Assembly (NCBI GenBank): GCA_016933535.1
Contig: JAFGAS010000086.1
Coordinates: forward strand, 1 to 64,000
Direction of reading: 5' to 3'
DNA from: Candidatus Zymogenaceae bacterium
GTDB taxonomy: Bacteria; Desulfobacterota; Zymogenia; Zymogenales; Zymogenaceae
Length of the DNA stretch: 64,000 bases
Part shown: positions 43,901-52,359 of the stretch, in pieces
How the letters are laid out: each line of letters starts with the position of its first letter
Numbering within the stretch: position 1 is the stretch's first letter
Notes under the pieces: model-generated
What the model was told of the DNA's origin: nothing
The model's database searches: none
The model's input: the letters and a program-made list of their open reading frames with translations, nothing else
Made by a program: the position numbers and the translations under genes

Positions 43901-44573
43901 GTGCCGCCACCTCCTCTCCGACAAGTGCGCCGTTTGACTCGGACCACGCGTATACCAGGTCGGGCCTGGCATTGAGCATGTACGAAAGGACGGCCGTTGT
44001 TACTACCGCATCCCCCAGCCCGATAAGGACATGAAAACCGGTCATAACGGGAATGGCGATCTTAAACGGGATGGTGCCCGATACCCCGAGCTCCACGCTG
44101 CAGACAAACGCGGCAAGCACTACCGCCAGCCATGAGACCCCGAAGGTCGCCGCCAGGAAAGAGCCCTTACCCCGGGGAAGTATCTTCACGATCAGCAAGA
44201 AGATCGCGTAAGACATAATTCCTCCCACGATTCCCATGTTAAGGATATTGGCCCCGAGGGCGGTAATCCCGCCGTCCGCAAAGAGGAGGCATTGCATGAC
44301 CAGGACCAGGGACATAATCCAGAAACCCACCGAAGGCCCTAACAGGAGACAGGCCAGCATCGCCCCCAGAAAATGGCCGCTCGTCCCTCCTCCAATGGGA
44401 AAATTGATCATCTGCGCGGCGAAGATGAAGGCGGCCGATATTCCCGCCAGGGGGACAAAACGATCGGCGAATCTCCGTTTGGCCTGCACGATCGTCGCGG
44501 CACCGACGGCGGCCGACACCCCGTATGTCGTTGCCGCCACCGGCAAAGAAAGAAAACCGTCAGGTATGTGCAT
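43893..44573 (-). CDS. nikM: ECF transporter S component NikM/CbiM
   Basis: 226 residues with about six to seven helices. The second of two tandem ATGs is preferred: it gives the N-terminus MHIPDGFLS, where the free amine and His2 are metal ligands in known NikM structures, and it is better spaced from AAGGAGG. It captures Ni(II) (or Co(II)) at the membrane. The adjacent nikR favours nickel. The transport-energising T and A components are missing here but are found at 56.6-58.1 kb. Confidence 0.9.
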   Translation of the reverse strand: MHIPDGFLSLPVAATTYGVSAAVGAATIVQAKRRFADRFVPLAGISAAFIFAAQMINFPIGGGTSGHFLGAMLACLLLGPSVGFWIMSLVLVMQCLLFADGGITALGANILNMGIVGGIMSYAIFLLIVKILPRGKGSFLAATFGVSWLAVVLAAFVCSVELGVSGTIPFKIAIPVMTGFHVLIGLGDAVVTTAVLSYMLNARPDLVYAWSESNGALVGEEVAAHG

Positions 44574-44584
44574 CATTACCCTCC

Positions 44585-45010
44585 TTAGTGTATATTTTTC
44601 CCGGTAGTCGTAAGTATCATCTTCCCGTGCCGTACGCCGCGCGTACTGATGAGCTTATTTCCCAGATCTTGAATTGAGCCCATGGGTCCCCTGAGAACCA
44701 GTATTTCGAGGCAGTTATGACGATCCAGATGAATATGAAGCGCGGAATGGACAACCCCGTGTCGTTCGTGTTGCAGTTCCGTAAGTTTGCCTGGAAGGTC
44801 CGATTCATGATGGTCGTAGACAATGGATACTACGGCCATTCGTTCCTCGTTGGGATCGACGGCTTCCCACTCCTGCCTTACCAGGGCATCCCTGATCAGA
44901 TCACGGATACCCTCCGAACGATTCTCATACCCTTTCTGGGAAAGGTATGAATCGAATTGAGTGAGGAGCTCCCGATCAAGTGAAACGCCAAATCGTATCA
45001 GATTGCTCAT
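44585..45010 (-). CDS. nikR: Nickel-responsive regulator NikR
   Basis: 141 residues. A ribbon-helix-helix DNA-binding domain (LIRFGVSLDRELLTQFDSYL) is joined to an ACT-like metal domain. High-affinity nickel ligands are visible as the His in YDHHESDL and the HIHLDRHNC segment (HxHx5C). It represses nickel uptake genes when nickel is bound. It is first in the operon with nikM and the PDGLE gene, 11 bp from nikM, so it should regulate its own operon. Confidence 0.93.
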   Translation of the reverse strand: MSNLIRFGVSLDRELLTQFDSYLSQKGYENRSEGIRDLIRDALVRQEWEAVDPNEERMAVVSIVYDHHESDLPGKLTELQHERHGVVHSALHIHLDRHNCLEILVLRGPMGSIQDLGNKLISTRGVRHGKMILTTTGKNIH

Positions 45011-45023
45011 GGCCTCTCCGATC

Positions 45024-45079
45024 GTGTTATTAATTATATAATCGTGCTACTATTGTACTTATGCAAAGATTTTTGTCAA
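45024..45079 (-). promoter_or_regulatory. nikR promoter with overlapping direct repeats
   Basis: On the minus strand TTGACA (45074-45079), 16-bp spacer, TACAAT (45052-45057). Just downstream, at the expected start site, lie two direct repeats RTARCAC (GTAGCAC at 45044-45050, ATAACAC at 45024-45030) exactly 20 bp apart, around the palindrome ATTATATAAT. They are candidate operator half-sites, though NikR sites described elsewhere are inverted repeats. Confidence 0.45.
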
Positions 45080-45153
45080 GAAGAAAAGCATCGTTCAAAT
45101 TTCATTGTGTTATATCCCTTTTTCATCTACAATCAATACGCACAAGTAAGACT

Positions 45154-46119
45154 ATGGAAGAACTCCTTCATATAGAGGACCTCAGGACTTATTTCTTCAC
45201 CGGCCAGGGCGCCGTCAAGGCGGTCGACGGTGTCGATCTTTTCGTCAACACCTCCCAGACGATTGGCCTGGTCGGAGAGAGCGGGTGCGGCAAGAGCATG
45301 ACGGCCCTTTCGATACTCGGACTGGTCCCCTCCCCCCCGGGCAAGATCGTATCCGGGAAGATTCTCTTCGAAGGCAGAGATCTCCTTTCCCTTGACAAAA
45401 CCGAGATCCTCGGAATTCGGGGCAATCGTATCTCTATGGTATTCCAGGAACCGATGACTTCCCTCAACCCGGTTTTTACCGTTGGAGAGCAGGTTGCCGA
45501 AGTCTACCGTTACCACACCGACCTCTCAAAACGGGAGAGCCGCCGGCGGGCCGTCGATATCCTCAACCAGGTGGGGATCCCGTCTCCCGAACGGAGGTTC
45601 CATGATTATCCCCACCAGCTATCCGGGGGTATGCGGCAACGCGTCATGATCGCCATGGCTCTCTCCCTGTCTCCAAGGCTCCTGATCGCCGACGAACCGA
45701 CAACGGCCCTGGATGTTACGATTCAGGCCCAGATACTGGAACTGATCGATTCCTTGAGGAAAGAACATTCCATGTCGATGATCCTTATTACGCATGATCT
45801 CGGTGTCGTTTCCGAGGTGGCCGAAAGGCTCTTTGTCATGTATGCCGGGACCATCGTGGAGGCCAGCCCCGTAAAAGAAATATTTGATACCCCCTTACAT
45901 CCCTACACCCAGGGGCTTCTCAGGGCGCTGCCCGCCTACGAATCCGGGGGAAAAACCCTCTATACGATACCGGGAAGCGTCCCGAGACTCTCGGAGATCC
46001 CGGCCGGGTGCAGGTTTTCACCCCGCTGTCCGCGTGTTATGGAAATCTGCAAACGTGAGGAGCCGCCGATGTTCAATCAAGGCGCCGCCAGCCTCGTGAA
46101 ATGTTGGCTATTCCGGTAG
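45154..46119 (+). CDS. Peptide/nickel ABC transporter ATPase, OppD/DppD type
   Basis: 321 residues from the ATG at 45154. The track starts 31 codons earlier in low-similarity sequence that also holds the nikR promoter. It shows Walker [10 protein letters not shown]-loop [10 protein letters not shown], signature LSGGMRQR, Walker B LLIADEP and the C-terminal oligopeptide extension with a cysteine cluster ([14 protein letters not shown]). It energises import of di- or oligopeptides. It is followed 6 bp later by an OppF-type partner. No permease or binding protein is in the window. Divergent from nikR. Confidence 0.9.
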   Translation: MEELLHIEDLRTYFFTGQGAVKAVDGVDLFVNTSQTIGLVGESGCGKSMTALSILGLVPSPPGKIVSGKILFEGRDLLSLDKTEILGIRGNRISMVFQEPMTSLNPVFTVGEQVAEVYRYHTDLSKRESRRRAVDILNQVGIPSPERRFHDYPHQLSGGMRQRVMIAMALSLSPRLLIADEPTTALDVTIQAQILELIDSLRKEHSMSMILITHDLGVVSEVAERLFVMYAGTIVEASPVKEIFDTPLHPYTQGLLRALPAYESGGKTLYTIPGSVPRLSEIPAGCRFSPRCPRVMEICKREEPPMFNQGAASLVKCWLFR

Positions 46120-46125
46120 GACGTC

Positions 46126-47088
46126 ATGGAACCGTTGATACAGCTCACAGCCGTCAAGAAGTATTACCCGGTCAATCGAGGATTCTTAAAACGGAAGGGC
46201 CTTAGCGTTAAGGCGGTCGACGACATCGACCTTGTTATCCGCCGGGGCGAGACCCTCGGTATAGTTGGTGAAAGCGGATGCGGCAAGAGCACTCTTGGAA
46301 GACTGATCCTCAGACTCGAGGAACCAACCCAGGGAAAGGTCTTCTACGAGGGACGGGATATGGCCTCCTTTTCACCGGGCCGTCTACAGCAGCTTCGCGC
46401 CAAGCTCTCGATAATATTCCAAGACCCCTACGCTTCGCTCAATCCGAGGAAAAGCGTCTTTTCGATAATCGGCGAGGGAATGGCGATCCATCGAGTCTGC
46501 AATCGTTCCGAGATGCGAGGGCATATCGTTGATATTCTTGCCCAGGTCGGTATGTCCGAGGATGCCCTTGACCGCTACCCCCATGAATTTTCCGGCGGTC
46601 AGCGCCAGCGCATTGGGATCGCCCGGGCCCTGGCGCTTTCCCCGGAGCTGATTATAGCCGACGAGCCGGTATCGTCTCTGGATGTGTCTATTCAGGCACA
46701 GATCATCAATATCTTGATGTCGCTCAAGGACCGATTCGGGCTTACCTACGTGTTTATCTCCCACGACCTTTCCGTCGTTCGATATATGAGCAATCGCGTA
46801 GGAGTTATGTATCTGGGAAAGATCGTGGAACTTTCCGATAAGGATGAGCTCTATAAACAGCCGCTCCACCCCTACACCGTCGCCCTCCTTTCGGCGGTTC
46901 CGACAATACGAGGAAACGGCCGTAAGCAGCGCGTCATCCTTCGGGGAGACATTCCCAGCCCCATTTTTGTCCCGACCGGTTGCCGGTTTCACACCCGGTG
47001 TCCCGAGGTCCAGGATATCTGTAAAAGTGAAGCGCCGCCCCTCGAAGATAAGGGCGGCGGAAAACTCTGCGCGTGTCATTTCAGGTAA
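46126..47088 (+). CDS. Peptide/nickel ABC transporter ATPase, OppF/DppF type
   Basis: 320 residues. It shows Walker [10 protein letters not shown], signature FSGGQRQRIGIARALA, Walker B LIIADEPVSSLD, and a C-terminal GCRFHTRCPEVQDIC cysteine set. OppF-type subunits form a heterodimer with OppD. The pair without membrane subunits must work with components encoded elsewhere. It converges on the lysophospholipase-like gene. Confidence 0.9.
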   Translation: MEPLIQLTAVKKYYPVNRGFLKRKGLSVKAVDDIDLVIRRGETLGIVGESGCGKSTLGRLILRLEEPTQGKVFYEGRDMASFSPGRLQQLRAKLSIIFQDPYASLNPRKSVFSIIGEGMAIHRVCNRSEMRGHIVDILAQVGMSEDALDRYPHEFSGGQRQRIGIARALALSPELIIADEPVSSLDVSIQAQIINILMSLKDRFGLTYVFISHDLSVVRYMSNRVGVMYLGKIVELSDKDELYKQPLHPYTVALLSAVPTIRGNGRKQRVILRGDIPSPIFVPTGCRFHTRCPEVQDICKSEAPPLEDKGGGKLCACHFR

Positions 47089-47139
47089 GTCTTCACGGTG
47101 CAATCCGTTAACTCGTTACCCCGACCCGGGCGCCTCTCG

Positions 47140-47985
47140 CTATTTCAGAAGGTGCGGGGCAATCCATTTTTCCATGTCTTTATAGACGGTCACTCGATCC
47201 AACTCGTTGAGTATCTCGTGATACATTCCCTGATAGACGGCAAGTTTCTTATCCGTAGAGGCAATCGCGTCATAGAACTGCCTGCTGCCGCCCGGGGAGA
47301 CCACCTCGTCGGCGCCGGCGTGCATGATAAGAAACGGGAGCTTGACCGTTTCGGCCTTCTCGAACGCTTCTTTCATTGCGGACGAACACTCGGTAAAAAA
47401 ACGCGCCGTGATCTTGTTATGAACAAGGTCATCTTCCATATATTTTTTTACGACATCCTTATCGTGCGTAAGATTAACGGGATCGATCTCATTGGTCATG
47501 GAAAATCGCGGCAGGCGTCTGGATAGTATATCTCCGACGTAGGCCATAAACGGTGATACGTCATGTTTCAATTTAAGGGCCGCCGATGAAACAATTACGC
47601 CGTTAATGGAATCCGGGTACTCCTCTATATATCGAACGACAATAAGGCCTCCCAAACCGTGGCCCATCATAAATAATCGTTTGTCGCCTTCCCGCTTGCG
47701 GACTATATTTACAAAGGTCGAGAGGTCATCGAGGTAGTTGGAGAAAAGGTCGATATGTCCCCTCTTTCCGGAGGATTTTCCGTGTCCCCGATGATCAAGC
47801 CCGTAGAAAGCGACCTTTCTGTCAATGAAGTATTCGATGGGAAAGAGATATCTGCCGCTGTGCTCGCCCATACTGTGGACATATATAATGATATTTTTAT
47901 ACGCCTTGGGTTTGAATAATTGAAAAAATATCTTCTCGCCTCCGATCCCTTCGAAACTCCCCTCATCGTGGATATACTGCGACAT
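47140..47985 (-). CDS. Lysophospholipase/monoacylglycerol lipase-like protein, nucleophile missing
   Basis: 281 residues from the ATG at 47985, which is preceded by GGAGGT. The alpha/beta-hydrolase fold of the Hydrolase_4 family is clear (YVHSMGEHSGRY, GLDHRGHGKSSGKRGH). At the nucleophile elbow the usual GHSMGG reads GHGLGG, so the catalytic serine is glycine (codon GGT). The acid (HAGADEVVSP) and histidine (GMYHEILNE) are present. It may be a non-catalytic binding protein, use another residue, or be a recent loss-of-function change. Confidence 0.82.
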   Translation of the reverse strand: MSQYIHDEGSFEGIGGEKIFFQLFKPKAYKNIIIYVHSMGEHSGRYLFPIEYFIDRKVAFYGLDHRGHGKSSGKRGHIDLFSNYLDDLSTFVNIVRKREGDKRLFMMGHGLGGLIVVRYIEEYPDSINGVIVSSAALKLKHDVSPFMAYVGDILSRRLPRFSMTNEIDPVNLTHDKDVVKKYMEDDLVHNKITARFFTECSSAMKEAFEKAETVKLPFLIMHAGADEVVSPGGSRQFYDAIASTDKKLAVYQGMYHEILNELDRVTVYKDMEKWIAPHLLK

Positions 47986-48134
47986 GAGACCTCCATGACA
48001 CCCCGCAAATATTTCGTTTTTCGGGGGCCCCGCCAAAGACATATGAACTCAAAACCACCATTCTTGATTACCCGGCCCATGTTTTTAAATACAGTCTATT
48101 TTTGCTACAGATCGCCGAATAATGTTTCAACAGG

Positions 48135-49058
48135 CTAAAAGAAATCCATCTTAACCGGAACCGGGATAAAGGTGACAATAAACAGGAAGAAACAAACCCA
48201 GCCTATTACCCTCCGCTTGCGATCAAGGCCGATATCATCATCGGCAACCGGCGGATGATCAATCCCGATAATGAGCACCAGCGCCGCCCAGACAAGCCAT
48301 CCCACGTAAAACACGATTCCCATCACCACCAGCGATGCCACAAATACTCTCGAAACGATGCGTTGTCCCCGTCCAAACAGGGCGTACGCGATGTGTCCGC
48401 CGTCAAGCTGACCCATCGGCATTAGGTTGAGAGCCGTGACCAGGAACCCGACCCATCCGGCAAAGGCGATGGGGGACAACATAACGTCATATCCTTCCGG
48501 GATCGTACCGATTATGAGATACGAGAGTAATTTGAATAGAAGAGAATCTCCGAAGAAAAGATATGATTGTTCCGTCCCGGTAACGGGTATCAGCTGCGAT
48601 TGGTGCAGGCCCCACACCACCAGCGGAATAGCGATCACGATTCCCGCCAGCGGTCCTGCGGCCCCGATATCCAGAAGCATCGTTTTCTTTCGAATTTGGG
48701 AACGCATCTTGATAACGGCTCCCAGCGTGCCGAACAGCGTAGGGGCCGGTATAAAGTACGGTAGCGTTACGTCTACCCTATAGCGCCGTGATGTAATGAA
48801 ATGCCCCATCTCATGCGCGACGAGGATTGAAAGGAGTGAGCAGGCAAAGGGGATGCCTGTCGTAATAAGCACGGGATTATCGATCAACTCCTCATAGGAC
48901 ACATAAAAGGAGCTCCCGGCTATCAAGGTAGTTACAACAGTAAGGAGAAAAAGAAGAAGCGGTAGTCGATACGCGTTTTTCTTACGTTGGTCGACAATAA
49001 TCGTTGCGCGGTTATTCTGCTCTCTCTCCGTACCGCTATTAAACGTGTTATCGGTCAA
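48135..49058 (-). CDS. Site-2-protease (M50) family membrane protease
   Basis: 307 residues if started at the TTG at 49058. That start has GGAAAG upstream and overlaps the previous gene by only 11 bp, while the track start at 49172 overlaps it by 125 bp. The zinc motif is in LVAHEMGHFITSRR (HExxH), and the distal metal ligand in NLMPMGQLDGGHIAYA. About six to seven helices are visible. No PDZ domain is seen. Such proteases cut membrane-embedded regulators. The substrate is unknown. Confidence 0.88.
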   Translation of the reverse strand: MTDNTFNSGTEREQNNRATIIVDQRKKNAYRLPLLLFLLTVVTTLIAGSSFYVSYEELIDNPVLITTGIPFACSLLSILVAHEMGHFITSRRYRVDVTLPYFIPAPTLFGTLGAVIKMRSQIRKKTMLLDIGAAGPLAGIVIAIPLVVWGLHQSQLIPVTGTEQSYLFFGDSLLFKLLSYLIIGTIPEGYDVMLSPIAFAGWVGFLVTALNLMPMGQLDGGHIAYALFGRGQRIVSRVFVASLVVMGIVFYVGWLVWAALVLIIGIDHPPVADDDIGLDRKRRVIGWVCFFLFIVTFIPVPVKMDFF

Positions 49059-49566
49059 AGTGAATGTTCTTTCCGGTACCTGACAGAGGGATCCCCATGA
49101 CAAAATCCCAATCGACGATCCCCACACTTCGGGCCACCGCTCCAATGCGGTACATAATCCGATTGTCAACATTCAAGATCGATGCGGTTTTGACCGCTGA
49201 CCCGATGGCGATCCCCATATCGAGGAGGCGGAAAGCGCAGTGGGGGCCGGAGAACTCCGGCCCCGTTCTCTTTTCGAGCAGCGTACAGTTATCATAGCCG
49301 CAGGCCCCGCAGTTCTGAGAAATCGGGGTCGCATCACGAATCCCGATCAGCAGGATTACCTCCGAATTTCTGACGCTCTTGGCATCCCGATCGAAATTTT
49401 TCTTTTTCGTTTTCTCGCCGAATTGCTCCATCGAATCGGCTATTTCTTTGACCTGCCGGCCTTCGATGATTTTCGTGAAAACAAAACTCTCACCCCGGGA
49501 TTTGGGCGCCGTGGTCGCCGAGAGCGCCATGAGATGAGCGGCAATTTCAAGCGCTTTTTCGCTCAT
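49048..49566 (-). CDS. DUF2148 ferredoxin-like-domain protein
   Basis: 172 residues from the ATG at 49566, 4 bp after the slipin stop. The sequence GIRDATPISQNCGACGYDNCTLLEK, with clustered cysteines, and the downstream FSGPHCAFRLLDMGIAIGSAV pattern identify the DUF2148 family found in anaerobes and archaea. An iron-sulfur cluster is likely, but no function is established. It is translationally linked with the slipin and the M50 protease. Confidence 0.8.
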   Translation of the reverse strand: MSEKALEIAAHLMALSATTAPKSRGESFVFTKIIEGRQVKEIADSMEQFGEKTKKKNFDRDAKSVRNSEVILLIGIRDATPISQNCGACGYDNCTLLEKRTGPEFSGPHCAFRLLDMGIAIGSAVKTASILNVDNRIMYRIGAVARSVGIVDWDFVMGIPLSGTGKNIHFDR

Positions 49567-49570
49567 CGTC

Positions 49571-50332
49571 TCACTTCTTCTCCGCCAGAAGCTTCTTGAA
49601 CGGCTCAAAGATGTCTATGGGAACGGGGAAGATCGTGGTGGAGTTGTTCTCCGTGGCGATCTCCGCCAGCGTCTGGAGATACCTCAGTTGCAGTGCAATC
49701 GGGTTCTTTCCGAGGACAATCGCCGCTTCGCCAAGCTTCGTTGAGGCCTGGAACTCGCCGTCGGCATTGATGACCTTGGCCCTTCTGGTCCGCTCGGCCT
49801 CGGCCTGACGCGCGATAGCCCGCTGCATGTCCGCCGGGAGGTCAATGTGCTTGATCTCTACATGGGAGACCTTAACGCCCCAGGGGTCGGTGTTTTTGTC
49901 GAGGACTTCCTGGATCCGGTTGTTGATTTTCTCCCGCTCGGCCAGCATGTCGTCGAGATCCTCCTGGCCGAGGATGCTGCGCAGTGTCGTCTGCGCGAGC
50001 TGGGATGTGGCGTACATATAGTTCTCTACCTCGACAATGGCCTTATTCGGGTCCATGACCCGAAAATAGACGACGGCATTGACCTTCACTGAGACGTTGT
50101 CCTTGGTAATGACGTCCTGAGGCGGTACGTCCATGGTAATCGTTCTAAGTGATACCCGGACCATTTTATCAATGACGGGGATCAGGAAGATAAGCCCGGG
50201 GCCCTTGACGTCAATGATTCGACCCAATCTGAATATAACCCCCCGCTCGTATTCGTTGAGCACCCTGATGGCCGAAAAGAGGATGGCCAAAAAGATACCG
50301 ATCAGAATAAGAATGCCTGCTGCTCCGCCCAT
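49571..50332 (-). CDS. SPFH/stomatin-family protein (slipin)
   Basis: 253 residues. A single N-terminal membrane helix ([19 protein letters not shown]) is followed by the band 7 domain ([30 protein letters not shown]) and a coiled C-terminal part. Bacterial slipins assemble into membrane microdomain cages and usually pair with an NfeD-type protein or a membrane protease. Here the following genes are DUF2148 and a site-2 protease, not NfeD. It has its own strong promoter upstream. Confidence 0.92.
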   Translation of the reverse strand: MGGAAGILILIGIFLAILFSAIRVLNEYERGVIFRLGRIIDVKGPGLIFLIPVIDKMVRVSLRTITMDVPPQDVITKDNVSVKVNAVVYFRVMDPNKAIVEVENYMYATSQLAQTTLRSILGQEDLDDMLAEREKINNRIQEVLDKNTDPWGVKVSHVEIKHIDLPADMQRAIARQAEAERTRRAKVINADGEFQASTKLGEAAIVLGKNPIALQLRYLQTLAEIATENNSTTIFPVPIDIFEPFKKLLAEKK

Positions 50333-50363
50333 TAAAAACCTCCTGTTTGTTTAAGCTTTTACA

Positions 50364-50393
50364 ATTATAGTATACTTATCGCTGCCGAGTCAA
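50364..50393 (-). promoter_or_regulatory. Strong promoter of the slipin operon
   Basis: On the minus strand TTGACT (50388-50393), 18-bp spacer, TATAAT (50364-50369), about 30 bp upstream of the slipin ATG. Confidence 0.75.
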
Positions 50394-50504
50394 CGAATTA
50401 ATAGTGACAGGCCAAGCAATACCACGGAAAAATCTCAATGCCCGCTCTTGAGTTACCTGTTGATAATGCTGCAAACCCGAGATATAGACCGCCCTGCTTC
50501 GCCA

Positions 50505-50535
50505 ATAAAAAAGCCGCCGGTTACACCGGCGGCTT
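50505..50535 (-). terminator. Intrinsic terminator of the 4VR gene
   Basis: AAGCCGCCGG and CCGGCGGCTT form a perfect 10-bp stem with a 5-nt loop, followed on the minus strand by six T residues. Confidence 0.88.
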
Positions 50536-50551
50536 CACGAGCAAGGCAATG

Positions 50552-51100
50552 CTATTTGATAACCTGTCTCTTCTCACCCATGGGGGTCAATACGAAACGG
50601 CACACCGAATCCCCTTTGCTAACGCAAGCCTCCTCCGTCGCCTCGTAGGGGATTTCAAAAGCACCTTCCGCGGCTCCCCCGGCTATACCTGCAGAAAACA
50701 GGCATGTCGCGTTCTTTATCTTGGTATCGCCGTGGATCTCATGATATCCTCCAGATTCCCAGGTATTCAGGTACTCGAGGATTATCTTTCCGCTGCCTTC
50801 ATCGTATTCCACTTTCTGAATCTTTCCCCAACCCAGGGTGGTACTGAGATTGACATGTTGTCTGAATTGCTCAATTCCCCCCTTAAATATCTCCCGCATT
50901 CGCTGACCGCCCATCTTACCCGATGAATATCCCACCTCGTAGATCTGCCGTTTCGCCACTGGTCCCAGGATGCTCTCCATCCTGTCCATCATATTTATTA
51001 AGAGTGCATTAGAAAAAAGAACCCAACGTCTGTTCAATCCCCAGATCTCTTCGTCGCCTTTCACCTCAAACATTCCGGAACCAACAACTTTGTCAGCCAT
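50552..51100 (-). CDS. 4VR (V4R) domain protein
   Basis: 182 residues. The C-terminal half shows the V4R pattern (CLFSAGIAGGAAEGAF...EEACVSKGDSVCRFVL), with the conserved C-x(n)-G-x-C ending thought to bind a metal or heme-like ligand. V4R domains occur in tetrapyrrole enzymes, in trafficking-complex-like proteins and as sensory input modules. Here the domain stands alone with an N-terminal helical part, so it is probably a small-ligand-binding protein of unknown role. It is monocistronic, flanked by its own promoter and terminator. Confidence 0.72.
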   Translation of the reverse strand: MADKVVGSGMFEVKGDEEIWGLNRRWVLFSNALLINMMDRMESILGPVAKRQIYEVGYSSGKMGGQRMREIFKGGIEQFRQHVNLSTTLGWGKIQKVEYDEGSGKIILEYLNTWESGGYHEIHGDTKIKNATCLFSAGIAGGAAEGAFEIPYEATEEACVSKGDSVCRFVLTPMGEKRQVIK

Positions 51101-51157
51101 GGCCTCCTCCGTGAATAGAATTAGTATAAATATAGAAATTGAATCGTGATTCTTAAA

Positions 51158-51186
51158 ATAGTAGTATTATTTTACTGAACTGTCAA
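51158..51186 (-). promoter_or_regulatory. Promoter of the 4VR gene
   Basis: Minus strand TTGACA (51181-51186), 17-bp spacer, TACTAT (51158-51163). It lies about 60 bp upstream of the ATG. Confidence 0.65.
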
Positions 51187-51258
51187 ACGTAATTAAAACC
51201 ACACTTACCGGCGTTAACAACATGCTGCAATAGTATACTTTATGGTATTGATCGCGCG

Positions 51259-51295
51259 AAAAAAAGGCTGCCGCTGATAGTCATGCGACAGCCTT
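51259..51295 (-). terminator. Intrinsic terminator of the BKACE operon
   Basis: AAGGCTGTCGC and GCGGCAGCCTT pair over 11 bp with one wobble around a 10-nt loop, followed by a T-run on the minus strand, just downstream of the BKACE stop. Confidence 0.85.
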
Positions 51296-51337
51296 AAATA
51301 GATTTGTTTTGCGCCGTCTCCGCGCCGCCCTCGCAGG

Positions 51338-52201
51338 CTATTTATTCTTCAGCTTGAGCATCTTACGAGCTTCTTCCGGCGTGGCCACCTCGCGCCCCGC
51401 CAGTTTTGCCACCTTGACAGCCCATTCGACCTGCTCCCAACTCCCCTTGGCAAGCTCGCCGTCGGGCATCCTCGTATTGTCCTCAAGACCCACCCGCATA
51501 TGGCCGCCGTTTACTACCGACGTCATGTTTGCACGGAACTGGTTGGGCCCCACCCCGCAGACGCTGTAGGTCGCACCCTCGGGAATGTGCGCAAGCATTT
51601 CCGAAAACATCGACGGCTCATACGGAACGCCGCCCGCCACGCCGAAAACCATCTGGAAGTGCATCGGCTCCTCGAAAATCCCCTGCTTCCTCACGAGCAG
51701 GACATTAAACAGCCCGCCCAGGTCGTAGATTTCCAGCTCCGGCTTTACACCCTTTTCCTTCATCTGCCGGTTAAAATCGATAAGCATCGCAAACGTGTTC
51801 TCGAAGACGATCTCCATGGGGACTTCCCCGGTCTTCCAGTTGGCGATGCCGAAGTTCATGGAATTGGTGTTGAGGCTTGCCATCGGCGGCTTCATGGCAA
51901 CAACGGGAGCGATCCGCTGCTCCTTGGTCACCCACGGGCCGATGGCCGAGCTCATGTTGATAATGATCTGGGGGCATTTTGCCCGGATGGCGTCAATCGT
52001 CGTCTTGATCTTTTCGATCTCGTGAGTGGGAGCCCCGTGTTCGGGATCACGAACGTGGACGTGAACGATCGAACCGCCGGAATTGTAGACCTTGTACGCA
52101 TCCTCGGCGAATTCTTCAGGCGTGTAGGGAACGGCCGGGTTCTGTTCCTTTCTGGTCGCCGCCCCGGTCAGCGCAGCGGTAATGATTACTTTGTCACTCA
52201 T
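51338..52201 (-). CDS. Beta-keto acid cleavage enzyme (BKACE/Kce family)
   Basis: 287 residues. Members condense a beta-keto acid with acetyl-CoA to give acetoacetate and a new acyl-CoA. The founding member acts on 3-keto-5-aminohexanoate in lysine fermentation. The start (VIITAALTGAATRKEQNPAVPYTPEEFAEDA), the zinc-binding HVHVRD and the conserved YSVCGVGPNQFRANMTSVVNGGHMRVGLEDN identify the family. GAGGAGGAATCG precedes the ATG. It is the last gene after CoA-transferase A and B. The other lysine-pathway genes are not in the window, so the actual keto acid is open. Confidence 0.93.
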   Translation of the reverse strand: MSDKVIITAALTGAATRKEQNPAVPYTPEEFAEDAYKVYNSGGSIVHVHVRDPEHGAPTHEIEKIKTTIDAIRAKCPQIIINMSSAIGPWVTKEQRIAPVVAMKPPMASLNTNSMNFGIANWKTGEVPMEIVFENTFAMLIDFNRQMKEKGVKPELEIYDLGGLFNVLLVRKQGIFEEPMHFQMVFGVAGGVPYEPSMFSEMLAHIPEGATYSVCGVGPNQFRANMTSVVNGGHMRVGLEDNTRMPDGELAKGSWEQVEWAVKVAKLAGREVATPEEARKMLKLKNK

Positions 52202-52305
52202 CGATTCCTCCTCTTTGAAATGGTAAACACCGCCAGGAAGATAACAATCCGTTGTATTAAATGAGACCGTTGAGCCGAGCCGCTACGCGCAGCAGGATAA
52301 TGCCT

Positions 52306-52347
52306 GCCGACGGCTTTCGGCGGCATACGCCGCCTGAAGCCGTCGGC
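52306..52347. repeat. Long near-perfect hairpin between CoA-transferase B and BKACE genes
   Basis: GCCGACGGCTT pairs with AAGCCGTCGGC over 11 bp. An inner GGCGGC/GCCGCC stem then continues with only one mismatch and one wobble to the loop ATAC, giving about 19 stem positions. On the minus strand no T-run follows, so it more likely sets relative mRNA levels or is a REP-like element than a full terminator. Confidence 0.7.
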
Positions 52348-52359
52348 CTTCTTATATTT

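Noticed and set aside
45011-45060. Canonical inverted-repeat NikR operator
   Set aside because: The two half-sites found are in direct, not inverted, orientation, so I report them only as a candidate variant.
45061-45153. N-terminal extension of the OppD-type gene in the ORF track
   Set aside because: The added 31 residues match no transporter N-terminus and the stretch carries the divergent nikR promoter. The ATG at 45154 gives the family start.
49059-49172. Earlier ATG start of the M50 protease gene
   Set aside because: It would overlap DUF2148 by 125 bp. The TTG at 49058 has a ribosome site and a normal overlap.
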